Shown in pieces: positions 25,543-39,109 of a stretch of 64,000 nt of DNA. This DNA comes from Tetrahymena elliotti 4EA (Eukaryota; Ciliophora; Oligohymenophorea; Hymenostomatida; Tetrahymenidae). Location: contig JH720306.1 in assembly GCA_000231825.2 (NCBI GenBank), positions 1,090,199 through 1,154,198 on the forward strand, read 5' to 3'. The notes beneath the pieces are model-generated. The model had not been told where the DNA came from. It was given only the letters and a program-made list of their open reading frames with translations, and searched no databases. The translations under genes were made by a program, and so were the position numbers. Position 1 is the first letter of the stretch. Every line of letters starts with the position of its first letter.

Positions 25543-28361
25543 ATGAAAGATTAATATATAAGCTAGGTACAAAGCATACACTTTTAAAAAACTCTGCCCA
25601 AATCATTTAATTAGCCTAATCATAAACAAAATAGCTAATCAATTAATATTATTCCTACTTACAAGCAAACATTACAAGAAAGGATATATAATAAAGTTCT
25701 GGATAACATTAATTTTGATGATTTGAGCTAAAGTGGGAAACCAAATTTTAGAAATAATATGTTATCAGTTTAAACTACTAAGCCAAGAGATTACAAATAG
25801 CTCAGTTTTAATTCTACAAAAAATTCTTAATTTAATTTTGATAAAGTAAGTCTACCTACAAGCAAAAATCCAAATAGCTCAAGCTTAATGCAGAAAAAAG
25901 GGTTTAAAAACTAAACTTTTTTAGGGTTATCTTTTTAGTCTAATGATTAGGATTAAGAAATTTCAAAAATTAATTCATAAAATGCTGATTAACTGAGTAA
26001 AATAAATGAGTCTAACGCATTATTTGTAAATGACCATCCAGAAAATTATAGAGTGAAACTCAACAGAGATCAATACAAATAATAAAATGCATTAAGATCT
26101 CCTAATTCGTCTTTAAAAAATAGAAAATTTACTCTCTCTATGCTTAATAAAGATAAGAAACTTGAAAGTAAAAAAGTATACTATAGTCTTAAAAATGCAA
26201 TAACACAAGATTCTATAAAACAGCTTCAGAAGTTAACAATATTTTAATAAGGTGGTTTTAAAATTAATAAATATTATCTAAATATTTTCTATATTTATTT
26301 TTTCTTTTTAAATCTAAAACAGCAATTATCTCTGATGATTTAAAATAAAATATTGTTCCTAAAATGCTTAACATTCAGCATCTATCCCCGAATGGATAAC
26401 ACAAAAATAATGAAGATTTGAGTGGAATTCATTCAACTATCTCATAAAATAAATAAATTAAAACAGACTCAATTAGTGATCATTAATAAAAACTGCTTGC
26501 TAATTTTAAACTTAGAAATCAAAAATAAATATCTTCTTAGAATTATTCTAATGAAAGAAATGCAATTTCAGTAATTTCTAGTTCATCAAAGAATAATTTC
26601 AAAGATTAATCAATGCATATCTAATAAAATTTAAACTATTCCTCTTAAAATGGTGGTATAAATAAACAGCCTTCAATGCATATGGAGAGGCATCAAAGGA
26701 ATAGCATCTCAAATCAATTTAGAAAAATGGCTTTTATTTATTAAAATGATGTTCATGCTTAAAACAATGGCATAGATTAAAAACTACTGATGATCATAAA
26801 GATATTAGATTCAAGAACGAAGATAATTAAAGACCTTAAAGCATTTAATCTCGATAATACTATTATTTGTAAATTTTATTTCTATTTTTTATTTTTTAAA
26901 ATGGTTTTTAAAAAAGAATTAATGGATATCATGAAATTTAGTATTGAATACGATGATCTAGACTTAATGATGGAAGTTATTATGGCTATGGGAGATGTTT
27001 ATGTTATGTTTGGAGATCTATAGTCAGCTTTAAATGCTTTTAACACAGTGGTAAAAATATTGAAAAATTTTAAAAGTAGTTAAAATATTTTTAAAATATA
27101 GAGAGTATTGTCAGATTATACATTAAACTTCAAAAAGAAAATAGAATGCCATTTGCATTTATCTTTGATATCTAAAAAGCTCAAGTAATATTAATATGCA
27201 CTCAAATTTATGAAAAAAGCTTTGCAATATGTTTGGGAGATTAAAGATGTAGACACAGAGATACATATTTATGAAGAGATAGGGTTAATATTTTTTCATC
27301 TTTCTAATTTAGAAAAAGCTGCACAATTCCATCAAAGGTGAATCAATCAATATATTTTTTATCTAAAAATCAAATTAAAACAATTTTGTAAAATGGATAG
27401 AGCTATAAATGGAGGTGTAGAATATATGAATAGCAATTAGAGATTATAAGCAACTAAAAATTTGCATTTATTTTTATGTAATTTAGAAAATAAAATTGAA
27501 TCAATAGATAAATACATCACATTGAAAATACCAATGCTTCCTTTTTAATTCATTCCAATAGGTATGAAAAGTTTTTGTAAAATGTTTAAATTTAACAATT
27601 TTATGGAAAAAAATTATAGAAGAAAATGATATTATACCTCAACATGTAGTAAATAATTATATGAAAAAGAATAAAATGAAGCTGATATTTGATACAAAAG
27701 GCTTCAAGTCTGAAATGAGTGAGTAATATTAATTGGAATAAATATTTGCAAGTGAGGAATTTTAGATTGAGATGTAAACACCCAGAAGTAATTAAATTTA
27801 TTGAATTGTAGTTTTTTCTAAATTAAGCATTTTTTAGATGATTCTCAGCTAAATAGATTTGCCAATAATGAAGAAGAAATCATATTGAAAGATTCTGAGG
27901 AAAAAGAATAGGATTTTTTAGCAAAATCAAGCATCAGGTTTGGTCACAACAGAAGTGAATCATAAAAATTTGTAATAAATTTAGATTTTTATTAAAATTT
28001 ATTATGATATTTTGTTTAGATTCCTCCAAAACATTTGATGAAAAAGCAAGATTACAACACAACTTTTTATCTGAATGAAAGCTTAAAAAAAAAATCATTA
28101 GAAGAAAAGATTAAAGATAGAGTAGAAGAGCTAAAGCTGTGGGAAAAAAGAGATCATCTAGGAAAATTAATGAGCAATCCATTTGTAAAAGGTGGACACT
28201 CTAAAATTAATTAAGTAGTGCAAATAAATCACTTAGGTGTGAATAGAAATGTTGATAATTTTGATAATTCATAAAATATATAAATCTCTAAATCTAACAT
28301 GTTCTTCAATAAAATAATATCCTAGTAATATTAAAAAAGTGCAAAAACTAAAAATGAATGA
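25543..28361 (+). CDS. TPR-repeat protein with long disordered N-terminus, 825 aa, 7 exons
   Basis: Exons: 25543-26251, 26323-27050, 27102-27337, 27401-27561, 27620-27787, 27838-27971, 28020-28361; every junction is GT...AG and the sum is 826 codons. Residues 1-390 are low-complexity S/N/Q/K with no hydrophobic segments. From about 400 helical hairpins begin. MMEVIMAMGDVYVMFGDLQ with SALNAFNTV, then YQYALKFMKKALQYVWEIKD, then EIGLIFFHLSNLEKAAQFHQRAI, match the tetratricopeptide pattern (G/A at 8, A at 20, A-F near 24). Three or four units are visible, ending near residue 610. The C-terminus is polar with a K/E-rich helix (SLEEKIKDRVEELKLWEKR). TPRs bind protein partners, so a scaffold role is likely, but partner and pathway are unknown. 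Convergent with the next minus-strand gene. Confidence 0.78.
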
Positions 28362-29706
28362 AAAGCAAAGAACTGATTTCAGTTAAAAACAATAAAAAAA
28401 ATTGTGCTTTTATAGTTAAAATATGGTTTTCGATTTAATTGTTAAAGACCATAAGAAAAATGTAATTATGATGTTTACTGTGAGTAACAAAGAAGTATTT
28501 CGATAATAAAATTTATAAAATCCTAAGGACAAATTAGAAATTAAATAAATATAACCTGTAATTCCCCTTAATATTTATCCCTAGTCAATTTAAACTGCTA
28601 AAAAACACAATTGCTTTGAGAATGTCAAAACGATTGGTATTAAATAAAATAGAACTCAATGTAATTAGTACTATAATTTTTTATTTGAGAAGTAATCAAA
28701 AAATTGATTTCTTTTAACTATTATCAAAAGATCGTCTTTAAAAAATAAAATTAAAGATTTGCTTTGACAAATTAATAATCTGTTTACATACTACATTTTA
28801 ACAGGTGTCTATTCATTTTTTATTCTTTTATTAAAATTTAGTAAGAATTTGTTTTTCAAAAAAAGCTAATTAAAATTCTTTGGATTTTCTTTTTAAAACA
28901 TAGAAAAACAATAGAAAAAATAAACATTTTGATTGACACATCTTTCATTCTTTTTGATCTACATTATTATTTTTATTTGATAAATATACACTTTTACCTT
29001 ACTAAAGCGAGATATGTTTAAACACATTGACCAATTTATATTTTCAATTACTATTTTTAATTATCTTCCATATTTTAAAAGTAAAATTACTTTTAACTAA
29101 ATCCTAAAATAGCTTTTTGCTTCTTTTAAAAAGATATAATGTATTTTTTTGTTTTTATTTGAATAATTTTAAAAGCATTTTTAATTGATTGAAAAATAAT
29201 TTGAATTTCCGAAATCTATATATAGTAAGCTACAGAAATAAAACGAATAATTAAATTTGCAAAATTTTATTAATATTAGTTAATAATAAATATTATATGT
29301 GAATACATTTTTACTTTTTTAAACATCTCCTGCTATGAATAACAGAGGATTTGTTTATTATTTTATATAGTTTAATGCTTGTTTATGTAAAAGAATTAGA
29401 GGCGGAATAAGGAAATTGGAAAAGAAATTTTCAAAATTCCTTGATTCTAAAAGATAGCCAAAAAAATAATTTTTATAACGTCTCTCACCTTCAAATGATT
29501 ATTTTAATATTATATATTTTATTATTTTAGATTTATTTATGTTATTTGCTCTTTTGAAGAAAATATAAAATTAATAATAAAGGTTGTTTAAGGTAGTTTT
29601 TACTTCATTAAGCAATTATTTTATTTATAATTAGTTTTCAGTATAATTTTTTTTATTGGGTTTGTGATAATTCATCCTTCTGAATTATTTAATTAATCAA
29701 AAAATC
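28362..29706. other. Convergent intergenic spacer
   Basis: 1.3 kb between two gene 3' ends. AT-rich. I see no RNA gene or repeat. A slightly GC-richer patch at 29320-29500 has no supported reading frame. Confidence 0.55.
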
Positions 29707-31314
29707 TCAAAAGCTAGGTTCTTCGAAGGAGGAAGATTGATACTAGTTGTTATTTTAGTTTGCGTTATTATTATTTGCAGGCTTGTAGTACTTTTGGAGG
29801 AGGATATGGATGTCAAAATCGTATTAAATGTTTTCTTTAAGATCAATAATCTTTTATTCATGATCATTAAATTCTCTGATATTGAGCAAAGTAGATATGT
29901 TTTAGGCTTCAGTGTCTAACTCGATAATTTGTAAAACAAAGTCATAGTCGGTATTATCTTAGAGTTGTTATGAACTAGAAGATTCAGAAGACAAGCTAGA
30001 ATTAAGACTTCTTGATTCTTCAATCTTACAATTTTTAAAGTTAAGACAATATGAATAGGCAGTAGAGGGAACTTGGAGGTCATCAAAGGTAATTAAGTTG
30101 ACTTTTTACAAGAATTCTGGGGTGTTTGCAACTTGCTCGTTAGCTGAGAGATTAATATTCAAATAATTTAAGACTAATTATTGAGAAATTTTTAGTCTAC
30201 TCTTAGTATCAAAGAAGTTAGGGCGACCTTATCTCATAATAATTGTTGAGAGATGTTCGTTCTCACATCCCATGATAGCGAGAAGGAATTAGTTGTATCC
30301 AAATTCATATTCTTCAAGGTTTTATGAGTGAATATTGTATCTCTTCTTTGAATATAAGAAGATCTTACCCTAGTTATTGAGTTCAGCAAAAGTTTTATCA
30401 CATTTTTATTCAAATTCTTGTAAACGAGCAGCGTATAAATCATCTTCTTCTTCAATAGCTGATGAGGTACTGGAAACTAAGCTGCTTGATCTAAGGCTTG
30501 ATTAGCGTTACTTTTATAAGATGAGTTTGTTGCAAACTTATTACCACTTATCAAGGTTATTAGCATAGGATTAAATTTCGTCATGATTACACATTTTCAT
30601 GAAATTGCTGATGATTGAGAAATCGCGCATGGTTGTTCCATATGATCCAATATTCATTTTGTTGATGAGTTTGCCAGGATGAATTTCTACATTAAGAGGA
30701 GGCTTCCAGTGGTTTTAGGATGAGAATTTCTTATCAGAAACGAAATCAGTTTCAATTAAGATATCTCCAAAAATATTGTAGTCCTTATTAGGTAATATTT
30801 CCCACTTGTTATGAAGGAAGAGCATAGGTTCATGGTTGATTCTATTTCTAATATAAACTTAATCTGAATTAGTTGATGATTATTAAGGAGAAGCAGATAA
30901 GACGCAGCTATTGTTTTCATTTATATCAACTTCTTCTTGTTTGATTTAAGTCTAATAGCTATTATTAGAAACACTTAATCTCTTACTTTAGTTAGAAGAT
31001 TGATTTGAAGAAGAGTGAGATAAAGGATTTGTATTAACTGAAAAAGTCTAGTTGGAATCTTCGTTTAAGTGAGATTCACTATCTGAAATAACTCCTTAAT
31101 TGTTTTTGTTTTAATGAACAGGGCAAGAAGATATTTTAGAATGATTGACTTCATTTTTGATGATTTTTGACTTAGAATTCTTGTTGAGAAGTTTCTATTT
31201 TTGCTACTTTAGGGTAGGCTTTTTGTGAATAGCTTTTCCCTTTCTCAAAGCATAAGTCTTATTTTCAGTGCCAGTCTATTAAAGCAAATGGCTCTTATTT
31301 TTATCACTTGTCAT
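29707..31314 (-). CDS. Uncharacterised protein, 535 aa, single exon
   Basis: Minus-strand frame of 536 codons from ATG 31314 to TGA 29709-29707 with no intron. I do not recognise the family. Residues 1-70 are strongly basic (LRKGKAIHKKPTLKQQKQK), compatible with a nuclear localisation signal. Residues 70-170 are S/N-rich. A more ordered block begins near 175 with RINHEPMLFLHNKWEILPN and IETDFVSDKKFSSQNHWKPP and continues to GSYGTTMRDFSIISNFMKMC. A second ordered block spans about 330-480 (FGYNQFLLAIMGCENEHLS, then GRPNFFDTKSRLKISQQLV). The C-terminus is N/Q/S-rich and ends FEEPSF. The basic tail plus compact domains could suit a nucleic-acid-associated protein, but this is only inference. Divergent from the gene at 33103. 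Confidence 0.8.
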
Positions 31315-33102
31315 TTCGTAAAATTTTAAATATTCTGTGTATAAGAAAGCTGTAAGAGTGTATCTTCAATAATAAATAAATTAATCGATCAATCAATAAT
31401 TGCTTTGTTACAAACTAAATTTTTTGTTTTTTTATTTTTTATATTTTTTCTTCTTCTTTTTGTGTTTAGCTATTTATCTTTTAACTATTTTCGATTTATC
31501 TTTTCTACTTATAAAAATTGAGTTAATCTTCTTTAACTTAAATATTTTTTTCACCACTGTGCTTCCTTATTCGCATTGTTTTTATCAAACATAATATTCT
31601 TATCTTTACCCAAGACAATTAATCTTGTCTCATCTTGCTTACTTTTTCCTTGATCACAACACCTATTTTTAAATAAAAATTTTTAGCGTGATCTAATAAT
31701 TTAAAGAAGGAAAAGTCTTGACCAACTTTAAATTTTCCCTTTAAAATTTCTATTCTTTAAAAAACAAATAAATTGTTAAGCAAAGATGAGCTCTTCTTTC
31801 ATTTTTATTTAAATACTGATGGAATAAATCTTATAAATCTACAAAAATTACTAGTCTTAATGGGTCTCTAAAATATTTTTAAGTCATTAAGCTATTTTTT
31901 ATACATTCTAGAAAAGATTAATTTACCTCTATCAATTTTAATTAAGCCAATTTATAGATATTACTAAGTTTTTTATAATGTTACTTTAAAATGGATTAAC
32001 TCCTTCCTTAATGATTAAAAATTAAGATTAATCAATTAAAATGGAATTATTAATGATAAAAAAAATAAAATTATTTCATAAAAAATAATAAAAGATAGCA
32101 AAAAATTTATATTCTCATTCAAAAAAATAAAAAAGAGTATTTAATTTCAAAAATTTAATAAAATTTTCTATGAGTTTTCTAGTATTTATTATTAAGCTTC
32201 TAGAAACCATTGATTATGTGTTTATCTGCTATTATTTATTTTGCAGAATTTTAAAAATTTTCCAATTTAACTTAGATTTTTGTAGATCTCACAAATTGAT
32301 AATTTTTAGTTTTATTATGGAGTTGAGATTTCCTTTATCCATTATTCAAAAATAAAAAATAATAAAAATCAACTTTGGTAAAATGGAATTGTTTGAATTT
32401 AGATTGAAAATTTTCTTTGTTAAAATTCCATAATTGAAATGTTNNNNNNNNNNNNNNNNNNNNNNNNNNNNNNNNNNNNNNNNNNNNNNNNNNNNNNNNN
32501 NNNNNNNNNNNNNNNNNNNNNNNNNNNNNNNNNNNNNNNNNNNNNNNNNNNNNNNNNNNNNNNNNNNNNNNNNNNNNNNNNNNNNNNNNNNNNNNNNNNN
32601 NNNNNNNNNNNNNNNNNNNNNNNNNNNNNNNNNNNNNNNNNNNNNNNNNNNNNNNNNNNNNNNNNNNNNNNNNNNNNNNNNNNNNNNNNNNNNNNNNNNN
32701 NNNNNNNNNNNNNNNNNTATTTTAAATATGATGTTAAAACAATTTCTTTTACTTTATTTTTATGGGTAAGTTTTAATTTATGATGATTTAACCTATAGCT
32801 CTGTCTTCATAATAAATCTAGATGTATAGATTAGTTTATAGAGCAATTTGGTTTATTCAAAGCATCTCAATTAATTTACATATTAAATTGATTAAAACTA
32901 ATCAAAATGTAAACACAGGCTGGGTTTTCTTTAGAAGTGCGAATCACATCTTATTTTAAATCTAGAAGTAAATGTGTGGTTGATTTTTCAAACATATTAT
33001 TAATTATGAAAAAGCAAACAAAACACAAAACAAACAAAAAAATAATTAAGCAATTGAGAAATTATACTAAAAGGTAATAAAACTAGAGAGTTATTTCAAA
33101 GG
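31315..33102. other. Divergent intergenic spacer containing an assembly gap
   Basis: 1.8 kb between divergent genes. It includes the run of N annotated separately. The known sequence is AT-rich without a supported gene; apparent short frames across the N run are artefacts. Confidence 0.6.
32444..32717. other. Assembly gap (274 N)
   Basis: Unsequenced bases. The run is not a round number, so the size may be an estimate from read pairs. The flanks are AT-rich non-coding sequence, so a repeat or homopolymer is a likely cause. Confidence 0.99.
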
Positions 33103-34797
33103 ATGTAATATCAACAATAATAATACTTTAAAAAGGGAGAGGACTAGGATCTTTTTGATTTAAGAAATAGCGATTAATATTCATCATCTATAAGTTCTGA
33201 TTAGCTATATTTTAAAAACATAAATTAAGATTTGTCATATTATTAGCATAAAGATAATATAGAATATCAAATGAAGTCAAACTAAGCATAACTAATTTCT
33301 CAAGAAAATATCAGCTCAAAATCATCTTTTGCTTACAATTCTTTTTTGGCAAGTAGTTGCGATAGAGAATAAAATTAAAACTAGTTATTTAATCTTTTTC
33401 AATATCAGGCTATTGAAGAAAGCACTTAATAACAATAAGATCCAATAAGTTAGAACGAAATAGATTCAACATAAAAAAGCCCATCTTAACTTAATGAACC
33501 ACTTGCAATAATCCCAAGGAAGTAGCATGTCCAATATGGGATAATAGAAAAGCCAATAAAAAAATAGCAAAAAAAATAAAAGAACAATCAAAAAATGATT
33601 TGCTAAAATGAAGAAAATGAAGAAGATCATGAAAACAACAAATAAAAATAAGGCTAAGGAATTAGCAGTAAATATAATTATATAGATAATAGATAAAATA
33701 TTGTGGGAGCTTTGAGTAATTCTAAAAAGAAAAAAAAATTTGGATTAATAAATATATTGAAAAATATAGTAATAGATAAATCTTTTTTATTACCAGGACA
33801 AATTATTATTAATACTTAATTTGATTAAGGGTATAAAAATGTTTACATGAACTCAGACATTTATTAAGCAGCTAAGAGAGTAGAAAAAGTTATTTATAAT
33901 AAGGAGAGAAATACTTTTGAATCTCATTTTTAAACAATCAATGCAGGACTTAATAATTTTGAGTTTATAATTAAACTCCTAGAAAGTAAGTAAGATCAGT
34001 AAATTTACTAATAAGCTTAAGTTCTCAAACAGTATTAACAATTTGTAGCCTCTTATTAAACTGCTTTAGAGTAAGTTAAGCAAATAGGAATATTTGATTA
34101 GGAGTTGTTTTAGTAAAATACTGAAAAGTATATCTAAAAGGCTGAAGAGATACTCTCAAAATAACCAAAAGATTCTATATATATTTACTTCTTTAATCGT
34201 ATCAACTATGAAAAGGGAATATATGAAGAAATGAGATTTGGATTTAACAAAGGAGTATGTGCAATTATAGGTATTGATGAAGAATCAGCAATTTAATTCT
34301 CAAACTAAATGATCATTTTATGTATGATGACTCCTGAGTCACAATTTAAATATTACACAGATATCTTGTAAGCAGAAATGTAAGGTTAAACCTAAATTAA
34401 TCTTGATTATTAATAATATACATATGAAGGACTAGAAATAAAACTAAGTACTAAATAAACAATCCATTACTTCCCAGGCTAGCTGAGCCCTAAAGATTTT
34501 TCATTAAGAATTTTGGAAATTGAACCTGATATACAGACATTGCAAGAAATAATAAAATAAAGAAATCAACCTTGGAAAGTAGAAAATGAAAAACTTTTAT
34601 TTGATAAATAGGAGTTGAATAGATATTAAGCTGGACTTAAATTTTTAGAAGATTTCTATCAAAGTAAATCTAAGAAGAAAAATAAACCCATTAGATGCGA
34701 TTTTGTCGTTAAGCAAGCTCTTCCAATTTGTAATACATAAAATTAGACTGGAGAGTTCTATGAAAATGTTAGAGATAATAATAATATTAAAAAATGA
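33103..34797 (+). CDS. Uncharacterised protein, 564 aa, single exon
   Basis: Frame of 565 codons from ATG 33103 to TGA 34795. This ATG gives the first long frame; an upstream ATG at 33006 is in another frame and stops early. I do not recognise the family. Residues 1-190 are Q/S/N-rich and basic in places (KKQQKKQKNNQK). Residues about 195-300 and 355-480 look folded: FGLINILKNIVIDKSFLLPG, then DSIYIYFFNRINYEKGIYEE, RFGFNKGVCAIIGID and NQMIILCMMTPESQFKYYTD. The VCAIIGIDEES segment has the alternating pattern of a small alpha/beta sensory fold, loosely PAS-like, but no motif confirms it. The Q-rich N-terminus with basic patches would suit a regulator. The gene stands alone, 1 kb from the next one. 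Confidence 0.8.
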
Positions 34798-35836
34798 ATT
34801 AATTAGTAAAACAAATAAAATATAAAAAAATTAAAAACTTAAATAATAAAATATATTTTAATCTAAAGCATTTCCCTTATTTCATTTATATATCAAAATT
34901 CTTCTTAAATTTCTCTTTTAAATTTAAAAATTATTTTACATCTTACTTCCTTGAATTATTTGTTGTTTGTGTGAGGATACACTATTAAAATTTTATGTCA
35001 AGGCAATATTAATATCAATCAAATTTTGCTTACTAACAAATTAAAATTTTAACTTTTACTTCATTTGAAATTCTGTTTATTATTAATAACAAGTTTTGTC
35101 ATAATTTTATCTTATTTCTGAATTTTTAAAAAGATATCATAAGTAATATTATGCGTAATGATGATATTAATTTCAGTAATAAATTAAAATTTTTTTTTTC
35201 TTTCAACGCTAATTGTAATTGTGAGAATTTTAAAAATACAAAATCACAAACTTAATTACATTTTTATGAGTAAAATTGACCCTATGCTAAATATTTGAAG
35301 AAATTCCTGATTAAGTTTGTAGATATCAAAAGCAAACAAATTTTTGTTGAGTAGAAATTAAAATTCTTCATTAAGATTAGTTAAAATGTGTAAGCTAAAA
35401 TATTTACATATTTAATCACTATTGAAAATTAATTAAAGAATAATTTTTATTTAACTTGAAATAAATAATCACAAAAAAGAACCAGGTCTTTCGAAAAATT
35501 AAACTAAAATATAATTCATAAAAAAGATTTTTGTTATTTACTTTACATATAATTATTAAACGATGCAATGCAAAACAATGTAACTAAAATCATCTTAAAT
35601 AGATTATATATCTTTAATAACTAAATTATGATTTTAATGCATTTAATTTGATAATTTAATTGAATTTCTTTAAAACATCCGTCAAGCTTGAATAGGCTTG
35701 ATGTAATTAATTGTATTTGAAAGCAAAATTATTTGTGGAAAAATAATTGATGATAATTGATTCATTTAATTATTTTAATTGAATAATAAATAAAGTCTAT
35801 CGAAATAAGAATAAAAGAGAGTATTTATATTGAAAA
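34798..35836. other. Intergenic spacer
   Basis: 1 kb of AT-rich sequence between plus-strand genes. A small inverted repeat GTCAAGCTTGA / TCAAGC...GCTTGAT lies near 35680-35702. No gene seen. Confidence 0.55.
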
Positions 35837-38509
35837 ATGTAGGATCAGGAACAAATATTGCTTGATAAATACACTTTAAAAATAAAGAATTAGAAAATGG
35901 AATCAGAGTATTAGCTATTAGAGAATAAATAATAAAGGAAAACTCTATTCCCAATAATACTATTGTATTAATTAGGCTTTTTTGTCAATTATATTACCAA
36001 GATAATGAATGGAATAACTCTTTTAGGATTGTTTGTAGATGCCTCAACAAATTTGTCTTTGTTTATTTTGATTATTTGCATGAAAGTTAAGCGTTTTAAA
36101 AAATATTCTCATATCTCTTGTTATGCTATGTAAGTAATCATGTATGTAGCCACTATAGTTAACTATATTCATGACTTTAGTCAAAAAAAAGATGAAAATG
36201 ATGAAAATAAAGATTAGGCTTTCAACGGGTTTTATCTAGGTGCAACTCTGTTTGGAATAATTGTAGGGCCAAGTTTGAGTTATAGAATGTCATTGATGAT
36301 AATGTATACAAGCATTTATTCTGTATTTGTAATATACATTCCTGCAAACTAAAGACCATTAACTGTTTTTATTATTTTAAGCCATTTGGTGCTATATGTG
36401 TATAAAATTTACTTTGAAGAAAAATAGAAAAGACAGTTTTTTATATCGACTAAAAAAATCAGCTTTTGGGAAAGTATTATACAAAGTGTGTTATTAATAA
36501 ATTTAATAGTCGTTAAATATGATAAGGAATCTCAAAGGTTAGTGCTTGAAAATTCAAACAATACAGCAAAAACAAATTTAAAAGTTAAAACTGATGAAGA
36601 TCTTTAGTTTTTTTTGGAATAAACTCAAATAAAGACGAGAGGTGAAAAATCACAAGAGGATTCATTTTCCACTATGTTTGATTAGGCTGCTTCAGGGAGT
36701 AAATTGAGTAAGAAATAAACAGAGAAAAAGCTAAGAGGAATGACAACTTCAAAGTCAACAATAGCGGAAACTTTAAAGCGTAAGAATATAAGAGGTAATT
36801 CTAATAGTTCTAATATAACATTAAAGGAACTAGTTAAAGAGAAGCTGCACCAAAAATAGATCCATTCAAAAAATAAAGGTAGTGCTTTTGGTATAAGTGA
36901 TTAAAATATTTAAAATTTAAATGGTTAATTTTAAAATAATAAAACTGGTGATGTAATATCATTTAACCTGAAAGTGATTTGCTTTGGTATGATCGAAGAC
37001 TATGCTTTAATTTGTGTTGAAGATGAAACATACAAAGAAAAATTCTCAAATTAATATTTAAAAAATAATTTTCTAATCAGTGTTTTGGGTGAGGTTGTGG
37101 ATTTTTAAAAATAAGAAATAAACAGTATTCATTAATAGCTTGACGAAGGTGTTCATTAATTACAAAGCTATTACAAAAAACTTTAAAATATTTACCAGTA
37201 AAGTACTTTGAAAAATAATCTTATCCAATCAAAATGTAATTTAACTGAATAAATGAATATTTCATAAAAATTTTATTAAAATAATTCACCTATGAACTAA
37301 GAATTGAAAACTTAAATTAGTAATAATGACATTTATGAAACAAATAAAAATGCTCCATTGATTAGTCCTCAATTCAAAAGCTTAAAACATTTTTAAAACC
37401 AAACTGAAAATCTAAGTTTCTATTCTAAAAATCCACAAACCAATAAAAATAAAGATAACATAGAATCTAATCAATCATTAACTATAGTAGGATTTGATAT
37501 TAATGATGATAAGTAAATTCTTAACAAAAATACTTAAAATGATGATTTCATGTCATAATTTGAATTAAAAAATAATTACTCAAAGATGCCTTTATTGCAA
37601 AACATTCCTGAAGATGAAACTTAAATTATTCCTAATTAGTAAGAAGCAAATAATCTTGAAAGCGATTTATTCAATAATTTTTAAGCAAGCTTTTTAGGTT
37701 TCACTTCTCTAGATACTAAAAAGGATTTTTAGCAGAGTCAATTAGAGTAGCCATTCAAGGAAATAGAAGATGCAAACCAAACCATATCAAACACAGAAAT
37801 ATATTTTTTTAAAATATAAAAAATTTTAAAAGAGAGGATTAATTAGACTTTGAAATGTAGATAGAGTTTCTTAAAACTGTATTCACAGGTGTCTAAAATG
37901 AAGATCAAAATATTAAACTTAGAAAACTATTTGAAAGGAGAAAAAAAAATATTCTGTACATACAACTAAATATTTTTAGACTAAATGGTATACAATATTC
38001 TTGGTTTGTATAGGTTTGATATTGAGTCTAAAAAAATAAGAGTTGTGTATAAAAATCAAACAAGCCTCAAATTCATTCACTAAGACTCTGAACTTCTTTA
38101 AAACATCTTATAAAATCTAATCTAAAATGCAATCGAAAACAATCAAAAAGTAAATGGAAAAATTTAAATAAATGTAGAAGATTTAGTATCTTTAAGCAGT
38201 GATAAAACTTAAGGACAAATTAAATTTACAATTATTAATTCAGTAGATTTGATAGACAAATAACAAGTTGATAATTTAAACACTAAATTCTAAGGCTAAC
38301 ATAATTCTATCTATTTTGGTATGGAAAGAGATTCAATATAAATAAGTCAAATAAGATATGATAGGTATTTATTTGGTTTAAGAATATCATAAAAAAATGT
38401 CAGATGTATAGGACCATTAAATAAAATAGATATCTAATTTACCTAGAATTAATGCACAACCAGTTTTATCATTTATTAAGATATTGAAATTTTGAACTTT
38501 AAAAAATGA
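35837..38509 (+). CDS. Membrane protein with degenerate histidine-kinase-type ATPase domain (probable pseudokinase), 890 aa
   Basis: Intronless frame of 891 codons, ATG 35837 to TGA 38507. Residues about 38-215 contain five or six hydrophobic segments (FPIILLYQLGFFVNYI, LSLFILIICM, YAMQVIMYVATIVNYI, LGATLFGIIVGPSLSY, LTVFIILSHLVLYVY), the layout of ciliate membrane histidine kinases. After a long polar middle, a HATPase_c-like region occupies about residues 745-885: N-box NILQNLIQNAIEN (near 754), GQIKFTIINSVDLID where active kinases have a DxGxG box, GLRIS (near 848), IGPLNKIDI and SFIIYQ at the end. The G1 box is replaced by NSVDLID and no phospho-acceptor H-box (HELRTP type) is visible. 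Fold relationship: reasonably sure. Loss of catalysis: inferred from missing residues. Confidence 0.75.
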
Positions 38510-39109
38510 AAACAAAAATCCAAAATTTATTTTTAAACAGTATATTATAACTACTCACTCTTCAATTATCAACAAAATACTTTATAAAAACATATATCAA
38601 CTATTTATTAAATATTAAAATAACCTCATTTTTGAAAATAATATTTAAAAAATATTCATATCAAAAATATCATCAATAACTTAACTTGAATTATTTAAAA
38701 TAATTAATACTTTTTTACATTAAAAAAAATAATATTAATGGAAAAAATTTAATTAAACTTCTTATTTTATAACTGTGGTTTGTTATTCAAACACATTACA
38801 ATGAAATTCTCTTTATTTAAAATACTTTTTTATTTCTAAATGTTTATAAACAATCAAAAAACTTTCAATTTTAATTCAATGATTAAAGTTAATATTTTCA
38901 TTTTAACAAATGAAATTTTAAAACAAAATCATTCAAAATTAAATTTCTAAAAATTAAGCATTTACATCCATAGTATTTTTTAGTTAAAAAAAATTAATAT
39001 CCTGTTTATTAATAAAAAAGAAAAACACTTTTAATCAGTAAAAATTTTTAGAGCTTTCATTCTATTATTGAAATCCAATTTTAAACACAAAAAAATTCAG
39101 AAAACAGCA
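38510..39109. other. Intergenic spacer
   Basis: 600 nt of AT-rich sequence downstream of the histidine-kinase-like gene with no gene recognised. It leads into the decayed CEP95-like copy. Confidence 0.55.

Noticed and set aside
31400..32355. Hydrophobic short frames before the assembly gap
   Set aside because: They are F/L/I strings expected from T-rich spacer and show no codon bias or neighbouring exons.
32434..32783. Two frames across the run of N
   Set aside because: They are open only because N cannot encode a stop; no real residues support them.
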